This document shows positions 1 to 6,893 of a stretch of DNA of 10,726 bases, piece by piece. The position numbers and the translations under genes are program-made. The DNA is from JAVBQU01 sp031548675 (GTDB taxonomy: Bacteria > Bacteroidota > Bacteroidia > Bacteroidales > P3). Location of the stretch: assembly GCA_031548675.1 (NCBI GenBank), contig JAVBQU010000225.1:1-10726 (forward strand). Reading direction: 5' to 3'. Below the pieces are notes generated by a model. It did not search any database, had not been told where the DNA came from, and saw nothing but the letters and a program-made list of their open reading frames with translations. How positions within the stretch are numbered: the stretch's first letter is position 1; the number at the start of each line of letters is the position of its first letter.

Positions 1-1
1 C

Positions 2-3000
2 TACAAAAACCTTTTGATAAAAGGGGCTTTGTTTAGTATTGGCTTGTGGTTTACTTTTTTCTTGATAGTCAATTTATTGGAATACTTCGGAAATTTCAAT
101 ACCAGCATTCGTACTCTATTATTTTACTGTTTTTTAGTCGGTTCTATTTGGATTTTAGTCAAATATATCCTGATAACCCTTCTAAAATATTTCAAGCTCG
201 GTAAAATCCTTTCCTATGAACAAGCAGCCAAAATTATCGGTGATTATTTTCCCGAAGTAAAAGATAAATTACTTAATATCTTACAACTGAATCAAGATTC
301 GACAGACCATACCGGAGCTGCCGATTTGATAGAAGCCAGTATAAATCAGAAAATTAAGCAGCTTTCTTTTGTTTCTTTCAATAGAGCCATAGATTCGTCG
401 AAAAACAAGAAATATTTGCGATACGTCATTATTCCGGTTTTGTTGTTTGCCGTGCTTTTCATCACATTTCCATCGTTTATTATCGAACCTTCGAACCGCA
501 TTATCCATCATCAAACCTATTTCGAAAAACCAGCTCCATTTGCGTTTGTGGTAACCAATCCGAAATTGCAGGTTTTGCAGCAGGAAGATTTTAATTTGAA
601 AATAAAAATAAAGGGTGACGAAATTCCGGCAGAAATTTTTATCAATGTAGGAGCTAATAAATATAAACTGCAAAAAGATAATAAATTGGAGTTTAGTTAT
701 TTATTCAAAAATGTACAAACCTCTTTGGATTTTTACCTCGAAGCTGGCGAAGTGCGTTCTGCAACTTATCATTTAGAAACCCTTCCAAAGCCTGTTTTAG
801 TCGATTTTAGCGTACAATTAGACTACCCGAAGTACTTGGGCAAAGAACGGGAAGTTTTGATGAATATCGGCGATTTAATCGTGCCGAAAGGAACGGTGGT
901 TACATGGAATTTTGTTACTAAAGATACCCGTGCAATTACTTTTATGCTGAATGACCAGCACGAATATTTACAAACCAACGAAAAAGGAACAGCTAATTTT
1001 CGTAAAACATTGGTTTCGAATGCAAATTATAATATTTTTACCGAAAATAAATACCTGATATCCAAAGATACCTTGAAATATAACATTGCTGTGATAGAAG
1101 ATGCTTTTCCGAGTATACAGGCGATGGAGCAGAAAGATAGTACTTTGATTAGCCGTTTGTTTTTCAGAGGAACGATAAAAGATGATTATGGATTTTCACG
1201 CTTAATTTTCCATTTATCCCGCAATAATGCCGATGATACGGCAAGAAATGTTTCACAGAATATAGAAATACCGATTAATAAAACCTTGAACCAGCAAGAG
1301 TTTTATTATCAAACCAATTTACAGGAATTGGGTGTGAAGCCCGGCGACCAGATTACTTATTATTTTGAGGTTTGGGATAATGATGGCATAAACGGAGCTA
1401 AATCGGCACGTTCGCAAAATTTCTTTGTTGGAGTTCCATCTATAAAGGAGCTTGATAAAGAAATGGATAAAGCCAACGAAAAGTTGAAAGACGATGCCGA
1501 AAAACAAATTTCAGAATTGCGTAAAATTCAAAAAGAAATATCTGAAATGTCGCGTAAACTGCTAGATAAAAAAGAATTATCTTGGCAGGAAAAACAACAA
1601 TTGAGCAAGCTGTTAGACAGGCAGAAAAACGTCAAAAATACGTTGGACAATATGCTCAAGCAGATGGATGAAAACAGCAACCGCGAAAAGCAATTGAAAG
1701 AAGTTGACCAAAATATTGCTGAAAAACAAAAAGAACTCGAAAAGCTTTTCAATGAGTTGGTTAATGAAGACATGAAAAAAACGATGGAAGAACTTCAAAA
1801 ACTTTCCGAACAAAATTTAGATAAAGATAAAATGCGGGAGATGTTGGAAAAGATGGAGTTGAAAAATAAAGATATTGAAAAACAACTGGATAGAGATTTG
1901 GAACTCTTCAAGCGTTTAGAATTGGAAAAGAAAATTACCGAAAATATTGAGAAATTAGATAAGCTTGCCGAAAAACAAAAAGACCTCAGCAAAGAGACTG
2001 AAGCCGGTAAAAAATCTTCGGAAGATATTAAAAACCAGCAAGAAAAACTGAATCAGGATTTTAAGGATTTATTGGATGAAATGAAGGATATTTCTACCAA
2101 AAATAAAGAGTTGGAAGACCCTACAAATTTTAAACCTGATGAAAATAAAACCAAAAGCATTCAGCAGAATATGCAAGATGCCAAAGAAAATTTAGATAAA
2201 AAATCGAATAAAAAAGCGGCTGAAAACCAAAAGAAAGCATCGGATGAAATGCAGCAATTGGCTGATGATATGGAAGCAATGCAGCAAGAAAACGAGCAGA
2301 AAGAATTGGGCGAAGATATTGAAGCTGTACGGCAGATGCTTAAAAATTTAGTGAGAATCTCTTTTGAACAAGAAGATTTGATGAATAAAGTTCAGAAAAC
2401 TTCCATCAAAGATCCTAAATATGCTGAATTGATTGTATCGCAAAAGAAAATCAAAGACGATTTGGTAATGATAGAAGACAGTATTTTTGCAATGAGCAAA
2501 CGACAAATGCAGATTCGTTCCATTGTGAATAAAGAAATAGCTTCTATCAACGATAATGTAGATAAATCATTAGATGATTTATTGAGAATGAATACAGTAG
2601 CCTATATGACAACTTCGTCGAACAGCAGTGCAAGGCAGCGCCAGCAGTATGCCATGACATCGATGAATAATTTGGCTTTGCTGCTTGCCGAATCGCTCAA
2701 AAATATGCAGAACGATTTGAAAAACAGCAAAAATCAATCGAAGAAAAATAACGGACAAAACAAGGGAAGTTGTTCCAATCCCGGTTCTTCTGGCAAATCA
2801 CAGAAATCGCAAACCATGAAGCAGTTGCAGCAAGAACTTAACCGCCAGTTGGAAGAAATGAAAAAAGGCTCTAAAATCGACAGCAAGGGCAAAATACAAC
2901 AGGGCGAAAAGATGAGCGAACAATTAGCTCGTATGGCAGCACAACAGGAGAAAGTACGCCAAATGATGCAGGAATACGGTGAAGATGCCAAACGCAACGG

Positions 3001-3340
3001 AAACGGTAAATTAAATGGCGAAATTAACCAGTTGATGAAAGAAATGGAACAAACCGAAACAGATTTGGTAAACCGTATCATTTCCTCCGAAACAATGAAC
3101 CGTCAGGAAAAAATTCTTACCCGTATGCTCGAATACGAAAAAGCTGATATGAAGCAAGATCAGGAAGAAAGAAGACAATCTACCGAAGGGAAAGATAAAA
3201 TTTTTGAAACCCAGAATGCTTTTGAGGAGTATAATAGAGTAAAAAAGAAAGAACTCGAAATCTTCAGAAAAACTCCGCCGGCGTTGACTCCTTTTTACAA
3301 GAGCAAAGCAAATGAGTATTTTTTGAAATTTGAGAATTAG
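2..3340 (+). CDS. DUF4175-type membrane-anchored giant coiled-coil protein (5' end outside the window)
   Basis: The reading frame is already open at base 2 and shows 1112 residues, so the true start lies upstream; the TTG at 14 is only the first start-like codon in view. Numbering from the codon at 2, hydrophobic segments lie at about 9-27, 37-60 and 138-158. The first two form an N-terminal hairpin, and the third precedes a beta-rich, probably extracytoplasmic region (about 170-475) containing a YPKYLG...VPKGTVVTW stretch typical of DUF4175 proteins. From about 480 to the C-terminus the protein is almost entirely charged helix rich in Lys, Glu, Gln and Met, with long coiled-coil heptads. A flexible Asn/Lys/Gly/Ser linker at about 908-937 carries a single Cys (GSCSNPG) and interrupts the helix. 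The family has no established biochemical function; an envelope scaffold or tether is only an inference. In my recollection, Bacteroidota often place it just upstream of an RsbW-like gene, ybeY and mnmG, as here. The family call is fairly sure, the role unknown. Confidence 0.85.
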   Translation, partial: YKNLLIKGALFSIGLWFTFFLIVNLLEYFGNFNTSIRTLLFYCFLVGSIWILVKYILITLLKYFKLGKILSYEQAAKIIGDYFPEVKDKLLNILQLNQDSTDHTGAADLIEASINQKIKQLSFVSFNRAIDSSKNKKYLRYVIIPVLLFAVLFITFPSFIIEPSNRIIHHQTYFEKPAPFAFVVTNPKLQVLQQEDFNLKIKIKGDEIPAEIFINVGANKYKLQKDNKLEFSYLFKNVQTSLDFYLEAGEVRSATYHLETLPKPVLVDFSVQLDYPKYLGKEREVLMNIGDLIVPKGTVVTWNFVTKDTRAITFMLNDQHEYLQTNEKGTANFRKTLVSNANYNIFTENKYLISKDTLKYNIAVIEDAFPSIQAMEQKDSTLISRLFFRGTIKDDYGFSRLIFHLSRNNADDTARNVSQNIEIPINKTLNQQEFYYQTNLQELGVKPGDQITYYFEVWDNDGINGAKSARSQNFFVGVPSIKELDKEMDKANEKLKDDAEKQISELRKIQKEISEMSRKLLDKKELSWQEKQQLSKLLDRQKNVKNTLDNMLKQMDENSNREKQLKEVDQNIAEKQKELEKLFNELVNEDMKKTMEELQKLSEQNLDKDKMREMLEKMELKNKDIEKQLDRDLELFKRLELEKKITENIEKLDKLAEKQKDLSKETEAGKKSSEDIKNQQEKLNQDFKDLLDEMKDISTKNKELEDPTNFKPDENKTKSIQQNMQDAKENLDKKSNKKAAENQKKASDEMQQLADDMEAMQQENEQKELGEDIEAVRQMLKNLVRISFEQEDLMNKVQKTSIKDPKYAELIVSQKKIKDDLVMIEDSIFAMSKRQMQIRSIVNKEIASINDNVDKSLDDLLRMNTVAYMTTSSNSSARQRQQYAMTSMNNLALLLAESLKNMQNDLKNSKNQSKKNNGQNKGSCSNPGSSGKSQKSQTMKQLQQELNRQLEEMKKGSKIDSKGKIQQGEKMSEQLARMAAQQEKVRQMMQEYGEDAKRNGNGKLNGEINQLMKEMEQTETDLVNRIISSETMNRQEKILTRMLEYEKADMKQDQEERRQSTEGKDKIFETQNAFEEYNRVKKKELEIFRKTPPALTPFYKSKANEYFLKFEN

Positions 3341-3359
3341 AGATTCTTTCTCAATTAGC

Positions 3360-3402
3360 AGATTTCTCTATTCCGCTCGTTCTTCACTCCAGTCGAAATG
3401 AC
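3360..3402. repeat. Putative dispersed intergenic repeat of Bacteroidota type
   Basis: Read on the - strand, this stretch begins GTCATTTCGACTGGAGTGAA and ends GAGAAATCT. That pattern (GTCATTTCGA, a variable GC-richer middle, GAGAAATCT) resembles short repeats I recall being scattered between genes in many Bacteroidota genomes. It is richer in G and C than the surrounding spacer. Only one copy is in this window, so its repeat status rests on recollection of the pattern. It starts 19 bases after the stop of the upstream gene. It does not form a convincing terminator, having no T-run after a stem. Confidence 0.45.
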
Positions 3403-3547
3403 TTATGTCTTAAAATATTGAAAACCATAGTATTTACGGAATGAAAATGCGAAATCGAAGAATCTTTAAAATTTAATAACCAAATCTGATAACCTATAAA
3501 ACATTAATATCTTGTACGAAAATATATATTCCGATAGAGAGAGGCAG

Positions 3548-4033
3548 ATGCGTGAAGAAAGCCTGAGTTTATCATCGAAATTGGAGAATTTACATGAAGC
3601 AGAACGATTTGTTGAAAATGTTTTGGATAAAAACCATATTGATGATAAATTTTTAGCAAGTGTGACCATTGCTGTTTCCGAGGCTGTTAAAAATGCCATA
3701 GCACATGGAAACCAAAATGATGCAGATAAAAAAGTAAATATTCTTTTTGACTATTGCAAAGTAGGGGAGATTGCTTTTACCATTACTGATGAAGGTGAAG
3801 GTTTCGATTTTGCAAATGCAATAAGTTTTCTTGAAAAAGATGAAAATCTTCAACAGCAAGGTTTATTTCTTATCAAGCATCTGGCAGATGATATGACTTT
3901 CCAAAAAAATGGTTCCGAAATAATTATGGAGTTTATGATTAATACATCAGGTATTAATCCGGTGCGGACACAAGAACGTGTCAATTTATTGCTGATGTAT
4001 TCCGAAGGAATATATCGCATAAAACACGCATAA
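3548..4033 (+). CDS. RsbW/SpoIIAB-like HATPase (anti-sigma-factor-type ATP-binding protein)
   Basis: A small single-domain GHKL ATPase of the serine-protein-kinase anti-sigma group. From the ATG at 3548 it has 161 residues. The N-box is SEAVKNAIAHGN (Glu45, Asn49, His53), the G1 box DEGEGFDF (Asp81, Gly83, Gly85), and the glycine-containing lid QQGLFLIKHLADD lies at about 103-115, so the ATP site looks intact. The ATG is preferred over the in-frame TTG at 3512 because GAGAGAGG lies just before it and family members start close to the S-x-x-x-N-L strand. The stop upstream is at 3497. The last 30 residues (NTSGINPVRTQERVNLLLMY and onward) extend beyond the core fold and are not assigned. Family members phosphorylate anti-sigma antagonists or sequester sigma factors. 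No sigma factor, STAS antagonist or PP2C phosphatase is adjacent, so the partner is unknown. A strong terminator follows directly. Confidence 0.82.
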   Translation: MREESLSLSSKLENLHEAERFVENVLDKNHIDDKFLASVTIAVSEAVKNAIAHGNQNDADKKVNILFDYCKVGEIAFTITDEGEGFDFANAISFLEKDENLQQQGLFLIKHLADDMTFQKNGSEIIMEFMINTSGINPVRTQERVNLLLMYSEGIYRIKHA

Positions 4034-4053
4034 ACAGATTTTTGAAGATGTGA

Positions 4054-4087
4054 AGCGGGTTTAGTAAAATTTACTAAACCCGCTTTT
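4054..4087 (+). terminator. Strong intrinsic terminator after the RsbW-like gene
   Basis: The 15-base arm AGCGGGTTTAGTAAA (4054-4068) is followed, after one base, by its exact reverse complement TTTACTAAACCCGCT (4070-4084). A run of four T then ends at 4087. The folded form would have a GC-rich base and a small A/T loop. It begins 20 bases past the stop codon and separates this transcript from the ybeY promoter downstream. Confidence 0.9.
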
Positions 4088-4200
4088 GGTTTGTTTAATT
4101 TCAGCTTTTAAAATCCTGTTTGTTTGTATGGCCTTCCCAAAGTAAATTATAAAACAGTTCAAAATAAAACATCTCTTGCTTTAAATGTGGAAGTTATTAG

Positions 4201-4234
4201 TTGTTCATCGTTCCTGCGAAAGTTTGTACCTTTG
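4201..4234 (+). promoter_or_regulatory. Bacteroidota-type promoter for ybeY
   Basis: The -7 element is TACCTTTG at 4227-4234, an exact fit to TAnnTTTG. A TTG at 4201-4203 lies 23 bases before it, and a weaker GTT-type match lies nearer. Initiation a few bases after 4234 would give a leader of about 10 bases before the ATG at 4250, explaining the near absence of a ribosome binding site. The upstream terminator ending at 4087 supports a fresh transcription unit starting here. Confidence 0.6.
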
Positions 4235-4249
4235 CTTAAAATAAAAAAT

Positions 4250-4678
4250 ATGCCCATACAATTTTTCACTGAAAAAACGGATTTTAAACTTACCCAAAAA
4301 CAAGTCATAAAAAATTGGATAAAACAAATTATTATATCCGAAACCAAAAGGGTAGGGGAGGTGTCTTATATTTTTTGTAATGATGAATATTTACAAGAAA
4401 TCAACGAAATCTATTTACATCATACTTCGCTTACAGATATTATTACTTTCGATTATACCGAAGGCAAAATGATAAGCGGCGATATATTTATAAGCGTGGA
4501 ACGGGTAAAAGAAAATGCAGCAAAATTTAATGTTGCATTCGAGAATGAACTTTTAAGGGTTTTGGCTCATGGAGTATTGCATTTGATGGGATATAAAGAT
4601 AAAAAAACCGATGAAAAAAAGCAGATGCGGGAAATGGAAGAAAAAAGTATAGCTCTCTTTTTTGAACTTGAAAAATAA
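4250..4678 (+). CDS. ybeY: Endoribonuclease YbeY (rRNA maturation factor)
   Basis: Zinc-dependent single-strand endoribonuclease acting in 16S rRNA 3'-end maturation and 70S quality control in the cytoplasm. The protein has 142 residues from the ATG at 4250. The frame is open further upstream (a TTG at 4124), but that stretch holds the promoter and does not resemble the family, so the ATG is chosen. The TDIITFDY strand (residues 62-69) matches the family's TDVLSFPY. The metal motif is HGVLHLMGYKD, with His107 and His111 in place and Asp117 where most bacteria have the third His. This Asp variant appears usual for Bacteroidota as I recall it, and Asp can still bind zinc. mnmG follows on the same strand after 209 bases without a terminator, so the two may be co-transcribed. 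Confidence 0.95.
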   Translation: MPIQFFTEKTDFKLTQKQVIKNWIKQIIISETKRVGEVSYIFCNDEYLQEINEIYLHHTSLTDIITFDYTEGKMISGDIFISVERVKENAAKFNVAFENELLRVLAHGVLHLMGYKDKKTDEKKQMREMEEKSIALFFELEK

Positions 4679-4725
4679 ATATGGGTGCATGTATTAGTGT
4701 CTGAAAATCAGAAAATTTCTTACGA

Positions 4726-4741
4726 TGTTTCATGTGAAACA
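4726..4741. other. parS-like ParB-binding site upstream of mnmG
   Basis: TGTTTCATGTGAAACA matches the broadly conserved parS sequence TGTTTCACGTGAAACA at 15 of 16 positions; the one change is C to T at position 8. It lies in the ybeY-mnmG intergenic region, outside coding sequence. With its neighbours it shares ATGTTTC..GTGAAACAAT with the second site after mnmG. Identification is by sequence match alone. Confidence 0.75.
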
Positions 4742-4854
4742 ATAGAAATTTGGGACCAATGATACAAGATGAGTTGTGAAAATGAAAAAGGCAAGACTAA
4801 AAGAAAACTGGAGAAGAGTTTGGGTCGAAGTGTGAGTTGGCGAAGGAATAAAGT

Positions 4855-4881
4855 CTTGAAATCTGAAACTTGAAATTGAAT
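4855..4881 (+). repeat. Short 7-nt-period TGAAA array before mnmG
   Basis: Successive units read CTTGAAA, TCTGAAA, CTTGAAA and TTGAAT(A), a degenerate heptanucleotide tandem repeat ending just before the mnmG start codon. A matching array follows the mnmG stop. It leaves no Shine-Dalgarno sequence in front of mnmG. Function unknown. Confidence 0.55.
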
Positions 4882-4887
4882 AAGTAA

Positions 4888-6756
4888 ATGTTTGAAAAAT
4901 ACGATATAATAGTAGCAGGAGCCGGACATGCCGGAGCAGAAGCCGCTGCAGCCGCAGCCAATTTGGGATGCAGGGTTTTGCTGGTTACTATGAATTTGGA
5001 TGTGATTTGTCAAATGTCGTGCAATCCTGCTATGGGTGGAATTGCCAAAGGACAAATTGTACGGGAAATAGATGCTTTGGGAGGGTATTCGGGCATAGTT
5101 ACCGATTTATCGATGATACAATTTCGGATGCTGAATCGCTCAAAAGGACATGCCATGTGGAGTCCGCGAGCACAATGCGACCGGATGTTGTTTTCGCAAA
5201 CTTGGCGGGAAATGCTCGAAAATACGCCCAATTTGGATTTATGGCAAGATATAGTACAAGAAGTTTGTGTAGAAAACGGACAAGTTGCAGGCATAAAAAC
5301 AGCGATGGGGCATACGATAAAATCTCGTTCTGTAGTCCTGACTAACGGAACTTTTCTGAATGGATTGATTCATATTGGCGAGAAATCTTTTTCCGGAGGA
5401 AGAATAGGAGAGGGGGCAGTGTTTGGTTTGACTGAGCAATTGAAATCTTTGGGATTTGAATCAGCACGTTTGAAAACCGGAACCCCTGTTCGTGTAGATG
5501 GTCGGACGATAGATTTTTCGGTACTTGAAGAGCAAAAAGGCGATGAAGAAGTAGAAAAATTTTCATTTACCAATACACCGAAATTAAAAGAACAACGCAG
5601 TTGCTTTTTGGCTCATACCAGCGAAGAAGTACACAATATTTTACGTACAGGATTTGATAAATCTCCTATGTTTGCTGGACGCATACAAGGACGAGGTCCG
5701 CGTTATTGCCCATCAATTGAAGATAAAATTGAGCGTTTTTCGGATAAAAACAGCCATCAATTGTTTGTAGAACCCGAAGGTTGGCATAGCAATTCCTATT
5801 ATATAAATGGATTTTCGTCTTCATTGCCCGAAGAGGTGCAATTTGCTGCTTTGCGAAAAATAAAAGGTTTTGAAAATGCCAAAATATTTAAAACCGGATA
5901 TGCGATAGAGTATGATTATTTTCCGCCGACACAATTAAAAAGCACGTTGGAAACCAAAGATGTAGGGGGTTTGTATTTTGCCGGACAAATAAATGGGACA
6001 ACCGGTTATGAAGAAGCTGGAGCACAAGGTTTGATGGCAGGAATGAATGCTGCCCTTAAAATTAAAGAAAAAGAGAGTGTAGTGTTGAAACGTTCAGAAG
6101 CATATATAGGGGTTCTAATTGATGATTTGGTAACAAAAGGAGTGGATGAACCTTACCGTATGTTTACTTCGCGTGCCGAATATCGAATATTGTTACGACA
6201 AGATAATGCAGATGTGCGTCTTACTCCAATTGCGTATAAAATAGGATTGGCAGGCGAAGAACGTATGAAAAGGGTAGAGGAGAAGGTTGCTAAAACAAAT
6301 GATATTATTTCTTTTCTGCAAAAAACAAGCATACAGCCCAATGATATCAATCCTGTATTAGAGAAATTAGAAACCTCGCCTGTATCACAAAAAATAAAAT
6401 TAGCCAATCTCATATTGCGTCCGCAAATTTCGATGGATGACTTGCGGAAAGATGTTGTAGTGTTGCAAGATTTTTTAGCTGAAATGGGGCAGGATGAAGA
6501 AGCTATACGCGGAGCAGAGATATTGATAAAATATGAAGGTTATATTGCCAAAGAACAAGAATTGGTCGAGAAGATGAATAAATTCGAAAATATGCCTTTG
6601 AAACCCGATTTTGATTATCATAAATTAAAATCTTTGTCTACCGAAGCGAGGGAAAAATTATCGAGAATACGACCGGCAAATATCGGGCAGGCATCGCGGA
6701 TAAGCGGGGTAGCTCCTTCCGACATTGCTATTTTGATGGTCGCCTTAGGGAAGTAG
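4888..6756 (+). CDS. mnmG: tRNA uridine-5-carboxymethylaminomethyl modification enzyme MnmG
   Basis: FAD-dependent partner of MnmE in making the cmnm5/nm5 group on wobble uridine 34 of certain tRNAs; cytoplasmic. The 622 residues agree with the usual length of about 620-630. The N-terminal dinucleotide fold shows GAGHAG (Gly11, Gly13, Gly16). The conserved SCNPAMGGIAKG follows with Cys45, then GTPVRVDGRTIDFS and GPRYCPSIEDK with Cys274; these two cysteines correspond to the functionally important pair in E. coli GidA. A second FAD-contacting region reads GLYFAGQINGTTGYEEA. The C-terminal helical MnmE/tRNA-binding domain ends with RPANIGQASRISGVAPSDIA. The ATG at 4888 gives the standard N-terminus. 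mnmE and rsmG are not adjacent. Two parS-like sites flank the gene. Confidence 0.98.
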   Translation: MFEKYDIIVAGAGHAGAEAAAAAANLGCRVLLVTMNLDVICQMSCNPAMGGIAKGQIVREIDALGGYSGIVTDLSMIQFRMLNRSKGHAMWSPRAQCDRMLFSQTWREMLENTPNLDLWQDIVQEVCVENGQVAGIKTAMGHTIKSRSVVLTNGTFLNGLIHIGEKSFSGGRIGEGAVFGLTEQLKSLGFESARLKTGTPVRVDGRTIDFSVLEEQKGDEEVEKFSFTNTPKLKEQRSCFLAHTSEEVHNILRTGFDKSPMFAGRIQGRGPRYCPSIEDKIERFSDKNSHQLFVEPEGWHSNSYYINGFSSSLPEEVQFAALRKIKGFENAKIFKTGYAIEYDYFPPTQLKSTLETKDVGGLYFAGQINGTTGYEEAGAQGLMAGMNAALKIKEKESVVLKRSEAYIGVLIDDLVTKGVDEPYRMFTSRAEYRILLRQDNADVRLTPIAYKIGLAGEERMKRVEEKVAKTNDIISFLQKTSIQPNDINPVLEKLETSPVSQKIKLANLILRPQISMDDLRKDVVVLQDFLAEMGQDEEAIRGAEILIKYEGYIAKEQELVEKMNKFENMPLKPDFDYHKLKSLSTEAREKLSRIRPANIGQASRISGVAPSDIAILMVALGK

Positions 6757-6771
6757 CGATGAGCTAAGAAT

Positions 6772-6800
6772 CTTGAAATTTGAAATTTTGAAACCTGAAA
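6772..6800 (+). repeat. Short 7-nt-period TGAAA array after mnmG
   Basis: Units read CTTGAAA, TTTGAAA, TTTTGAAA (one base longer) and CCTGAAA, beginning 16 bases after the mnmG stop. It is the counterpart of the array before the gene. Function unknown. Confidence 0.55.
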
Positions 6801-6814
6801 TTAAAATATAGAAA

Positions 6815-6830
6815 TGTTTCCCGTGAAACA
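6815..6830. other. parS-like ParB-binding site downstream of mnmG
   Basis: TGTTTCCCGTGAAACA matches TGTTTCACGTGAAACA at 15 of 16 positions; the single change is A to C at position 7. It is intergenic, 59 bases after the mnmG stop and 2.1 kb from the first site. The right half CGTGAAACA is fully canonical. Confidence 0.75.
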
Positions 6831-6893
6831 ATGATAATAAAATTTTGAAGAATAGATATTTACATATAAGAAAATAAAAAATAAGAACAGTTT

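Noticed and set aside
1249..1256. TGTTTCAC half-site of parS in the DUF4175 gene
   Set aside because: The second half does not match; an 8-base match is expected by chance.
1528..1992. Ser/Phe-rich open frames on the - strand inside the DUF4175 gene
   Set aside because: They are the complement of Lys/Glu/Gln-rich coiled-coil codons, which rarely give stops on the other strand; there are no start signals or family resemblance.
3330..3354. Stem TTGAGAA/TTCTCAA over the stop codon of the DUF4175 gene as a terminator
   Set aside because: Seven A/T-rich pairs with no T-run after them; too weak to call.
3512..3547. TTG start for the RsbW-like gene, adding 12 residues
   Set aside because: The ATG at 3548 has a purine-rich GAGAGAGG before it and matches the family's usual start; the extra residues look like untranslated leader. 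Not fully excluded.
4124..4249. N-terminal extension of ybeY from a TTG at 4124
   Set aside because: The stretch carries the TACCTTTG promoter and encodes nothing resembling the family; the ATG at 4250 gives the normal YbeY N-terminus.
4700..4712. TCTGA/TCAGA small palindrome after ybeY as a terminator
   Set aside because: A five-pair stem with a three-base loop and no T-run; ybeY and mnmG may simply be read through.
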